In this document: positions 1 to 6,063 of the stretch, piece by piece | How the letters are laid out: each line of letters starts with the position of its first letter | Position numbering within the stretch: the stretch's first letter is position 1 | Origin: JBPCRW01 sp050996405 | GTDB taxonomy: Bacteria > Acidobacteriota > Blastocatellia > Pyrinomonadales > Pyrinomonadaceae | Length of the DNA: 20,476 bases | Reading direction: 5' to 3' | Assembly (NCBI GenBank): GCA_050996405.1 | Contig: JBPCRW010000082.1 | Span: 1-20,476, forward strand | Notes under the pieces: generated by a model | Seen by the model: the letters and a program-made list of their open reading frames with translations, nothing else | Databases searched by the model: none | What the model was told of the DNA's origin: nothing | Program-made: the position numbers and the translations under genes

Positions 1-2
1 AA

Positions 3-128
3 ACGATTGCGCCCGTAAAAGCGCGTTACGTCCGCGTTCACGCTTATAATTTAGGCAAAATTCCTGCGTGGCACGCGGGCGCGGGAGGGGACGCTTTTAT
101 TTTTGTGGATGAAATAATCGTTGAATAA
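3..128 (+). CDS. C-terminal end of a GH20-like beta-N-acetylhexosaminidase (partial, 5' end outside window)
   Basis: An open frame enters from the left edge and ends at TAA 126-128, giving 41 visible residues. The peptide contains RYVRVHAYNLGKIPAWHAG followed by AGGDAFIFVDEIIVE. The pattern ARYVRV..N.G..P.WH.GAGG.A..F.DEI is what I know from the extreme C-terminus of bacterial glycoside hydrolase family 20 hexosaminidases, where a beta-sandwich (F5/8 type C-like) domain follows the catalytic barrel. Only this tail is visible, so catalytic residues, signal peptide and start cannot be judged. Another glycosidase or carbohydrate-binding protein with the same accessory domain remains possible. 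The next gene starts 45 bases downstream with its own ribosome binding site, so co-transcription is possible but not shown. Confidence 0.6.
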   Translation, partial: TIAPVKARYVRVHAYNLGKIPAWHAGAGGDAFIFVDEIIVE

Positions 129-163
129 TGGGTTTTAGCTTATTGGTTTTTATTTTAAATCTT

Positions 164-168
164 AGGAG
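164..168 (+). promoter_or_regulatory. Ribosome binding site AGGAG of the TonB_C/TPR gene
   Basis: AGGAG ends five bases before the ATG at 174. It is one of the few strong Shine-Dalgarno sites in the window and fixes the start of the TonB-like gene. Confidence 0.75.
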
Positions 169-173
169 ATTTT

Positions 174-722
174 ATGAAACATTCACTTTGTTTTCTCATT
201 TTCATAGTTTTATTTTCAGCTACTGCAATTTTTGCTCAAAGTGAAACTGAAAAAGGCATTGAACTTTATCGAAGCGGAGATTTTTCGCAGGCTGTTGTTG
301 TTTTAGATAATACCGTCAAAGTTGATAAAAAAGACCGCAAGGCGTGGACGTATCTGGGAGCGAGTTATTTCAAAACGGGAAACCGAAAAGAAGCGGCAAA
401 CGCTTTTAAAAAAGCGGCTTCTATATCCGTGCCGAAAGAATCATTGAGCGAGATAAATGATGGATTGGTTATAAAGACAAAACCACGCGCTCATTACACG
501 GATGCAGCCAGAGAAAATTTTACGCAGGGAGTAGTAAAAATCGCTGTTGAATTCGGGCAAGATGGAAAAATAAAATCTGCATATATTATACAAGGTTTGC
601 CTAACGGCTTGACTGAAGAGTGTATCGAGGCAGTAAAAAAAATTGAATTTGAACCTGTTCAAAAGGATGGAAAACCTATTTCCGTTGTGGGAATAATTGA
701 ATATAGTTTTACTATTTATTGA
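174..722 (+). CDS. Secreted TPR protein with TonB C-terminal domain
   Basis: The 182-residue product starts with a clear Sec signal peptide (residues 1-21, hydrophobic run then AIFAQ). Residues about 23-84 form one to two TPR units (GIELYRSGDFSQAVVVLD, then AWTYLGASYFKTGNRKEAANAF). Residues about 104-182 match the TonB C-terminal fold: PRAHYTDAAREN, then VVKIAVEFGQDGKI, then a closing beta strand GIIEYSFTIY. There is no N-terminal TonB anchor and no proline-rich spacer, so this is not a classical TonB. In this family such proteins are stand-alone periplasmic modules of unknown partner. The TPR part probably mediates protein contact and the TonB_C part may touch an outer membrane protein; both roles are inferred. 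No ExbB/ExbD genes lie nearby. Confidence 0.8.
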   Translation: MKHSLCFLIFIVLFSATAIFAQSETEKGIELYRSGDFSQAVVVLDNTVKVDKKDRKAWTYLGASYFKTGNRKEAANAFKKAASISVPKESLSEINDGLVIKTKPRAHYTDAARENFTQGVVKIAVEFGQDGKIKSAYIIQGLPNGLTEECIEAVKKIEFEPVQKDGKPISVVGIIEYSFTIY

Positions 723-912
723 TTTAAAACTTGAGTGTAAAAAGCAAGTTTACAGATTATCCATTTATGAAACGTAAAATTTATTCGCTTCTTTTTATTC
801 GTTCATCACGCCGTTGCGGGCAAAATCTTTGTCTGCCTTGCTTGAATCGGTTGCCTGTGACAGAATTTATTTAATAAAACAAATTCATTAAACAATTTTA
901 GAGAGGATTTTT

Positions 913-1215
913 ATGTCAGAAGAAACAGCGGCGAGTGTCGGAGCGGTTGAAAATGCCGAAACGCAGCAGCAGATAACCGAAGAATTTGCGCGCGAGCAAA
1001 TCGAAAAAGCCGACCCCGAAACACCCGCGCAAACGGCTGCCGAACCGAAGGCGGAAGAAGAAATTTCATACCACGCGGTTGAAAAAGAAGGCAAGGTGAC
1101 GGCGATTTGGGAAATGCAGGGGCGCAAACATTTGCGGACAATCGCGCCGCGCTCAAGCGAAGGCAAACATATTTTGAGCCTGTTCACTTCAGAGCATCAC
1201 GAAGAAGCCGCCTAG
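913..1215 (+). CDS. Small acidic hypothetical protein
   Basis: This is a 100-residue protein that I do not recognise. GAGAGGA at 901-907 lies five bases before the ATG, which supports a real gene. Residues 1-50 are rich in Glu, Ala and Gln (repeated AEN/AET/AEP) and look disordered. Residues about 50-95 look ordered: ISYHAVEKEGKVTAIWEMQG followed by RKHLRTIAPRSSEGKHILSL, a mix of likely beta strands and a helix. There is no signal peptide, membrane segment or cysteine. It converges on the kinase remnant, with 29 bases between the two stop codons. The antisense frames over this region are low-complexity mirrors and are not called. Function unknown. Confidence 0.6.
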   Translation: MSEETAASVGAVENAETQQQITEEFAREQIEKADPETPAQTAAEPKAEEEISYHAVEKEGKVTAIWEMQGRKHLRTIAPRSSEGKHILSLFTSEHHEEAA

Positions 1216-1244
1216 TAAAAAGCCGGGAACGGGAAGTTCTTGTT

Positions 1245-1769
1245 TCAAAAGCGATCTGCTCTTTCTAAAGTTTTGAGAATATCCGATGGGCGTTCCAAAG
1301 GGGTTTCGGCAAGACACAAGAGAAGCGTTTGCCGCCATTTTTCCGGAAGGTTAGTCATTGATAAAATCTGCTTTTTATGTTCGCTTGAGCGATAAAGACT
1401 TCCGGTGATGATTTGGAAAAATATGCTCGCCCAGCTATAAACATCGGCGCGGCAGTCAACCGTCGCCGGAGAAATTTTCAGTTCGGGAGCAAAATGCTCA
1501 AGTTCCTGTAATTGACTGCCGGAAACGGTCGGCGCGTTTGGTATTTTCGTCATTTCAAAATTCGCCAGCAACTGCGCTTCGCGTTCAAACGCGGCACTTA
1601 AATTTTTATCGCGCGAATGCTCGGTCAAAACCTGCTTGAGTGCAACTGTCTTTTTTAATCGCTCGTCAAACGCTTCATAAACAGCACCCATTCCTCCCGC
1701 ACCGAGCGGGCGATTGATGCAATAACGATTTTGAAGATGTTTTCCCGTCGTCAACAGTGTAAAGTTCAT
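1245..1769 (-). pseudogene. Remnant Ser/Thr protein kinase lacking its catalytic core
   Basis: The frame encodes 174 residues from the ATG at 1769. The N-lobe is intact: glycine loop PLGAGGMGAVY (21-31), lysine K45 in VALKQVL, and an alpha-C-like segment FEREAQLLANF (61-71). The sequence then jumps to TKIPNAPTVSGSQ and FAPELKISPATVDCRADVYS (93 onward), which resembles the P+1/APE region and helix F of bacterial kinases. The C-lobe tail ends in LAETPLERPSDILKTLERA. The stretch that should hold the hinge, catalytic HRD loop and DFG motif, roughly 100 or more residues, is absent with no frame break. This fits an in-frame internal deletion. The product cannot phosphorylate by the normal mechanism. 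It may be a decaying gene or a retained nucleotide-binding stub. Confidence 0.7.
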
Positions 1770-1774
1770 ATATT

Positions 1775-1778
1775 TCCT
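1775..1778 (-). promoter_or_regulatory. Ribosome binding site deciding the start of the kinase remnant
   Basis: Read on the minus strand, AGGA (within ATCAGGAAATATATG) lies five bases before the ATG at 1769. A further in-frame start at 1832 has no such site and would add a non-kinase-like leader of 21 residues, so 1769 is preferred. Confidence 0.55.
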
Positions 1779-2010
1779 GATTGAGCCGAAATCGACAGCG
1801 TTTAAAATCAAAATAAATTTAAACGAGAACACTTAATAAATCAATTTTTCTGTGATTACTTTTTAACTCGGTGGAAAATTAAGTAACCGGACAGAATTGT
1901 TTTATAAAGGACGCAAAAGACACACTTACTTCGTGCGTGTTTCCGCACTGATTCATCTATCAAATAATTTCGTCCGCTTACTTATCGAGAATTAAAAAGA
2001 GTAAAAAAAA

Positions 2011-2697
2011 TTAGAACAATCGGATATTCGCTGCTTGAGTTTCCGCGAGTTTATCCAGAAAATCATTTCGCGGAATTTCGCGCGCGCCGAGAACTTTAAA
2101 ATGCGGAGTCATGACCTGCACGTCGAGCCACGCCGCGCCGCGCCGTTTCAGATGTTCGATTAAAAAAAGCAGCGCGAGTTTTGAAGCGTTCGGGCGCAGG
2201 TGAAACATACTTTCGCCGCAAAAAACGCCGCCCGCGTCAACGCCGTAAAGCCCGCCGACTAATTCGCCCGCTTCCCAGACTTCGACGCTGTGCGCGTTTC
2301 CTTCTTTGTGAAACGCGCAGAAAGACCCGATAACATTTTCGGTTATCCACGTTCCTTTTTCGCCATTGCGTTTAATCTCCGAACAAATCGTAATGACTTT
2401 TTCAAACGCTTTATCAATCGTCAATATGTATGGATTTTTCTTTTGAAATTTACGCAAACTTTTCGGAACGTGAAGTTTGTCGAATTCCAAAATCGCCCGT
2501 TTTGCGGGACAAAACCAGGGCATTGGCAATCCTTCAATCGTCCAGGGAAAAATGCCTTGACCGTAAGCGCGGAGCAGATTTTCCGTGTCAAGTTCGCCGC
2601 CGAAATGAATGATGTCTTTGGCAAAATAAAAATAGTCGCCAATCAAAACCCATTCGGGAAACTTGTAGAAGCGCGGATTCGGAAAATTAATCAACAC
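2011..2697 (-). CDS. aat: Leucyl/phenylalanyl-tRNA--protein transferase
   Basis: This enzyme transfers Leu or Phe from aminoacyl-tRNA to proteins with N-terminal Arg or Lys, creating an N-degron for ClpS/ClpAP in the cytoplasm. The 228-residue product has the family landmarks in order: LLRAYGQGIFPW (about 43-54), MPWFCPAKRAILEF (59-72), GTWITENVIGSFCAFHKEG, HSVEVWEAGELVGGLYGVDA, the core GVFCGESMFHLRPNASKLAL, and WLDVQVMTPHFKVLGAREIP near the end. E. coli has a similar FCGESMF...NASK core. Length is normal. The start is a GTG at 2697 with no clear Shine-Dalgarno; TTG at 2694 is an alternative. The ClpA unfoldase of the same pathway is encoded at 9350-11611, not adjacent. No clpS is visible in the window. 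Confidence 0.93.
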   Translation of the reverse strand: MLINFPNPRFYKFPEWVLIGDYFYFAKDIIHFGGELDTENLLRAYGQGIFPWTIEGLPMPWFCPAKRAILEFDKLHVPKSLRKFQKKNPYILTIDKAFEKVITICSEIKRNGEKGTWITENVIGSFCAFHKEGNAHSVEVWEAGELVGGLYGVDAGGVFCGESMFHLRPNASKLALLFLIEHLKRRGAAWLDVQVMTPHFKVLGAREIPRNDFLDKLAETQAANIRLF

Positions 2698-2708
2698 AAA
2701 AATTCAAA

Positions 2709-2737
2709 CCGGATGAACCGAGATTTTCAAGATTAAA
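2709..2737. repeat. Dispersed ATCnnG-type intergenic repeat, copy C
   Basis: The plus strand reads CCGGATGAACCGAGATTTTC followed by AAGATTAAA. It is built of the same short words as the copies at 12807, 15131 and 19962 (read on the other strand: AATCTTGAAAATCTCGG, TTCATCCGG). The word order differs, so membership is plausible rather than proven. It lies just upstream of aat. Confidence 0.4.
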
Positions 2738-2776
2738 GTTAAACTATCGAAGTTTATCTTGTCCATTCTGTTTGAA

Positions 2777-4252
2777 TTAAACTTTTTTCTCCTTCCATTT
2801 TCCGCGTTTGAAAAGTATTGCCGCCGCAATCGCCAGCACGGAAAACGCGATTGTAATCGCCCAGAAAACGCCGCGCGTTCCGAGTCCGAAATGATACGCC
2901 AAAAGATACGCCAGCGGAATTTCAAACAGCCAGAAGATAAAAAGATTCAAGTAAGTCGGTGTCAGTGTGTCGCCCGCGCCGTTAAAAGACGTTTCAAAAA
3001 CCATCCCGAAAGCATAGAAAACAAAGCCGTAAGCGACTATCCGCAGCGCGTCCGTGCTGTAACCGATTACCGTTTCATCATCGGTAAAAATACTGACGAT
3101 GCCATGCGAAAAAATCACAAACAGCACGCCGACCAAACCTAAAAAAACCGCGTTGATAATCGCCGCCCACCAGACGCTTTTTTCGGAGCGTTCGGGTTTT
3201 CCCGCGCCTAAATTTTGTCCGACCAGAGTTGCCGCCGCGTTGCTGAATCCGGCTGACGGCAGCAGCGCGAACATCACGACGCGCAGCGCGATAACGTAGC
3301 CTGCAATCGCCTGACTGCCGAATCCGGCGACGACGCGCACGAGCGCGCTCCAACTCGCCGTCGCAATCAAAAACTGCAAAACCGCCGACGAAGAAAGTTT
3401 GATAATATTCCAGAGCAAATTTGTGTCGAGTTTCCAGTTTTCTTTATGAATCGTGATGCGCCCGCCTTTTCTAAATAACCAAAACGCCGCAAACAAAACT
3501 CCGCAGCCGCGCCCGATTGTCGTGCCGATTGCCGCGCCCGTCACGCCGAGATGCGGAAAAATCCAATTATCAATGAGCCACGGCGAAGCGTTTATTCCGA
3601 GAAAAGCGAAAATATCTCTGCCGTAAATAAAACATGGCGAGAGAAAAATATTTAGCAGATTCGCCAGCCACAAAACGCGCATCGCAATCGCCGCGTCGCC
3701 CGCGCCGCGAAAAATCGCGTTAAGCAGAAACAGGAAAATGACGACCGCGTTTCCGCCGAGCATAATCCGCATAAAAGTCGTTCCTTGCGCGACAATTTGC
3801 GGTTCTGCGCCGAGCAGATTTAAAAGCGTCGGCGCGGAAACAATTCCGATAATGCTCATTACGAGCGAAATAATCACGCCGAGATAAATCACGTGCGCCG
3901 CCGATTTCGACGCGCCTTCCGAATCTTTTTCACCGACGCGCCGCGCAACAGTTGCCGTCGCGCCGATGCTCAAACCGATGGCGACCGCATAAACCAGAGC
4001 CATAATTGATTCGGTCAGACCGACAATCGCCACCGAATCCGCGCCGAGATGCCCGACGAAAAAAATATCCACAATCGCAAACAGGCTTTCGCCGAGCATT
4101 TCCAGAATCATCGGAACGCTCAAAATAAAAATCGCCGTGCCGATTGAACCCGCAGTAAAATCGCGGTGCGAGCCGAAAAACGCTTCGCGCAAAATTGACC
4201 AAAAAGAATTATCCAACGCCGCTTCGGGCGTAGTTTCAGTATGATTTAACAT
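2777..4252 (-). CDS. MATE family multidrug/Na+ antiporter
   Basis: This is a polytopic inner membrane protein of the multidrug and toxin extrusion family, which exports cationic or other small molecules against a Na+ or H+ gradient. From the ATG at 4252 the product has 491 residues, beginning MLNHTETT. It contains about twelve hydrophobic segments in two similar halves. Typical MATE stretches are IGTAIFILSVPMILEMLGES, LFAIVDIFFVGHLG, VGLTESIMALVYAVAIGLS and ATVARRVGE in the first half, and LVGQNLGAGKPERSEKSVWW plus FVFYAFGMVFETSFNGAGDT in the second. A TTG at 4318 would add 22 residues without hydrophobic or family character. No strong Shine-Dalgarno is seen for either start. The substrate cannot be told from sequence. 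It lies 79 bases upstream of the aat start and is probably independent of it. Confidence 0.88.
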   Translation of the reverse strand: MLNHTETTPEAALDNSFWSILREAFFGSHRDFTAGSIGTAIFILSVPMILEMLGESLFAIVDIFFVGHLGADSVAIVGLTESIMALVYAVAIGLSIGATATVARRVGEKDSEGASKSAAHVIYLGVIISLVMSIIGIVSAPTLLNLLGAEPQIVAQGTTFMRIMLGGNAVVIFLFLLNAIFRGAGDAAIAMRVLWLANLLNIFLSPCFIYGRDIFAFLGINASPWLIDNWIFPHLGVTGAAIGTTIGRGCGVLFAAFWLFRKGGRITIHKENWKLDTNLLWNIIKLSSSAVLQFLIATASWSALVRVVAGFGSQAIAGYVIALRVVMFALLPSAGFSNAAATLVGQNLGAGKPERSEKSVWWAAIINAVFLGLVGVLFVIFSHGIVSIFTDDETVIGYSTDALRIVAYGFVFYAFGMVFETSFNGAGDTLTPTYLNLFIFWLFEIPLAYLLAYHFGLGTRGVFWAITIAFSVLAIAAAILFKRGKWKEKKV

Positions 4253-4342
4253 AAAAATATTAAAAATAAATCGGCAAAATGAAGCACGAATTGTGCAGTT
4301 AAAATTCGTCTTAAACAAGTTGAGAACAGCAAGACGAACACC

Positions 4343-4370
4343 AAATCTGCGGCGGATATTTAGCGGACAA
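4343..4370. repeat. Possible dispersed AATCTGCGG-type repeat, copy E
   Basis: The plus strand reads AAATCTGCGGCGGATATTTA followed by GCGGACAA in the gap between the divergent MATE and vWA genes. It shares AATCTGCGG and GCGGAC words with the copies at 15131 and 12807. This is the weakest member of the family. Confidence 0.3.
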
Positions 4371-4449
4371 TTATTTTCATAGTGAAAAAAAGTCTAGCAC
4401 AATAAACGGTGAAAATGCGAACGGGCAATATCAACAATTTGAAAAAGTT

Positions 4450-4465
4450 GTCGGGAAATTCCGAC
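4450..4465. promoter_or_regulatory. Short palindrome upstream of the vWA gene
   Basis: GTCGG-GAAATT-CCGAC is a 5-bp inverted repeat with a 6-base AT-rich centre, about 100 bases before the vWA start and between divergent genes. It has the shape of a small operator, but no regulator is known for it. A second pair, GCGAAAA at 4505-4511 and TTTTCGC at 4522-4528, lies closer to the gene. Confidence 0.25.
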
Positions 4466-4563
4466 GATGAAAAGATTTTGAATGAAAATTAAAATAGCCG
4501 CGAAGCGAAAAAACTATTGCCTTTTCGCAAAGGTTGGATTTAACATTAAAGTCATAAAAAGCT

Positions 4564-5250
4564 ATGAACGACCACACCTATAATTACGACGAGCAAGAGC
4601 CTTTTGCCGCCGCCGAATTTGCCGAAAATCCAGAGCCGCGCTGCCCGTGCGTGCTGCTTCTCGACACTTCAAATTCGATGCAGGGCGAATCAATCGAAGA
4701 ATTAAATCGCGGTTTGCAGATGTTTCGGCAGGAGCTTTTTAACGATTCGCTTAGTTTAAAGCGCGTCGAAATCGCCGTCGTGACATTTGGTCCGGTCAGG
4801 GTTTTGCAGGATTTTGCGACCGCCGATTTGTTTCGCTCGCCCGCGATGGAGGCGACAGGCGACACGCCGCTCGGCGCGGCAGTCGGGCGCGGTTTAATGC
4901 TTTTAAAACAGCGCAAGGAAATTCTGCGCTCAAACGGCATCAAACTTTTTCGCCCCTGGATTTTTTTAATCACCGATGGCGCGCCGACCGATAATTGGAC
5001 GCATCTGCCGCAAATTATTCGCGCGGGCGAGGAAAATAAGTCGTTTTCATTTTTCGCGCTCGGTGTCCACAATGCCGATTTTAACGTGCTGCGGCAGCTT
5101 TCCGCGCGCGAGCCTTTAAAACTTTCCGGCGTTCGGTTTAATGAATTCTTTTTGTGGCTTTCGGCATCTTTGAAAAATGTTTCGCGGTCGAATCCGGGCG
5201 ACAAAGTTTCGATTCCCGATTACAAACCTTACGGATGGTCTGAAGTTTGA
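4564..5250 (+). CDS. von Willebrand factor A protein, TerY/YegL-like
   Basis: The 228-residue cytoplasmic protein is essentially a single vWA domain. The metal-ion-dependent adhesion site is complete: DTSNS at residues 34-38 (DxSxS), T101 in GDTPLGAAV, and D138 in FLITDGAPTDNW. The stretch CVLLLDTSNSMQGESIEELN followed by RGLQMFRQEL is characteristic of the TerY/YegL branch. The start ATG at 4564 has no strong Shine-Dalgarno. The stop overlaps the next ATG by one base (TGATG at 5248-5252), so this gene and the PP2C gene are almost certainly translated together. In TerY-P systems the vWA protein is thought to act as a metal-dependent partner or scaffold for the kinase-phosphatase pair. That role is inferred from context. 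Confidence 0.88.
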   Translation: MNDHTYNYDEQEPFAAAEFAENPEPRCPCVLLLDTSNSMQGESIEELNRGLQMFRQELFNDSLSLKRVEIAVVTFGPVRVLQDFATADLFRSPAMEATGDTPLGAAVGRGLMLLKQRKEILRSNGIKLFRPWIFLITDGAPTDNWTHLPQIIRAGEENKSFSFFALGVHNADFNVLRQLSAREPLKLSGVRFNEFFLWLSASLKNVSRSNPGDKVSIPDYKPYGWSEV

Positions 5251-6041
5251 TGAGCGCGGAAAATTGGCGCGTCGCGCAGGCTTCGGTCACGGGAGAATCG
5301 CATTTGAATCAAAACGCGGAATGTCAGGACAGATTTTTGTGTCGCTCGATTGAAACGGACGAAGGCGAAATTTTAATCGCGGTCGTGGCGGACGGCGCGG
5401 GCAGCACGACGCGAGGCGGACGCGGCGCGGAAATCGCCTGCGAGTTTTTTGCGGAACAGATTTCCGAGTTTTTGAAATCGGACGCGGCTTCCGTCGGTTC
5501 TTTAAACGAAGATTTCGGCAAACTTTGGATTTCATTTTTTCAAGCGAAAATTGCCGAAATCGCCGATGCGGAAAAAATTGAAACGCGCGAATTCGCTTCG
5601 ACTCTGGTCGGCGCGGTGGTCGGAAAAACAGACGCGGTTTTTTATCAGGTCGGCGACGGCGCGGCGGTTTTTTCGGCGAACGGAAAAGCCGGAAGTTATC
5701 GGTTTTCCATTGCGCCCGCAGAATCGGAATATGTGAATATGACCGAATTTTTAACGGATGAAACGGCGACGGAAAATCTGCGTTTCGTCTGTGTCAAAGA
5801 AACGATTGAAGATTTGATTTTGTTTTCCGACGGAATTTTCGCCGTCGCGGTCGATTATCAAACGAACCAGCCGCACGAGCCGTTTTTGATGCCGATGATT
5901 GCGCCTTTGCGAAACGGAAACGACGGAAAAAGTTTAAACGAAAAGCTGGAAAAATTTCTCGCTTCGCCGAAATTGAGCGAGAAAACCGACGACGACAAAA
6001 CGATAATTCTGGCTTCGAGATACGGAAACTTTAAAAATTAA
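5250..6041 (+). CDS. PP2C-family Ser/Thr protein phosphatase, YegK-like
   Basis: This 263-residue enzyme is predicted to remove phosphate from Ser/Thr using two divalent metals. Visible motifs are NQNAECQDRF (D27), VVADGAGSTTRGGRGA (D48-G49, the DG metal site with Ala in place of the usual His), FASTLVGAVV, VGDGAAVF (D136), LFSDGIFAV (D194) and KTDDDKTIIL (247-249). All core metal ligands are in place, so the protein is probably active. The start is ATG at 5250 inside TGATG. A TTG three bases earlier is possible but unnecessary. The adjacent kinase gene begins 22 bases downstream. Reversal of that kinase's autophosphorylation is the natural role, as inferred from the conserved vWA-PP2C-kinase gene order. 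Confidence 0.88.
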   Translation: MSAENWRVAQASVTGESHLNQNAECQDRFLCRSIETDEGEILIAVVADGAGSTTRGGRGAEIACEFFAEQISEFLKSDAASVGSLNEDFGKLWISFFQAKIAEIADAEKIETREFASTLVGAVVGKTDAVFYQVGDGAAVFSANGKAGSYRFSIAPAESEYVNMTEFLTDETATENLRFVCVKETIEDLILFSDGIFAVAVDYQTNQPHEPFLMPMIAPLRNGNDGKSLNEKLEKFLASPKLSEKTDDDKTIILASRYGNFKN

Positions 6042-6063
6042 TTTCGCGTTTATAAAGTTCAAT

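Noticed and set aside
727..751. AAACTTG...CAAGTTT hairpin after the TonB_C gene as a terminator
   Set aside because: The stem is only 7 bp and AT-rich, the loop is 11 bases and no T run follows.
767..874. 35-codon open frame with a CLPC motif between the TonB_C gene and the acidic protein
   Set aside because: There is no ribosome binding site, the C-terminus is AT-rich, and nothing suggests conservation; the cysteine pair alone is not enough.
1833..2010. RNA gene between the kinase remnant and aat
   Set aside because: No tRNA cloverleaf or convincing stem set was found; only a weak ACACAC/GCGTGT pairing is seen around 1918-1943.
2290..2736. 148-residue plus-strand frame over aat
   Set aside because: It is antisense to a well-conserved aat gene; its Phe/Asn/Arg-rich product matches nothing.
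4584..5204. 206-residue open frame on the minus strand opposite the vWA gene
   Set aside because: It is a mirror of a strong vWA gene with an intact MIDAS; its Ser/Arg/Lys-rich product has no domain and no ribosome binding site.
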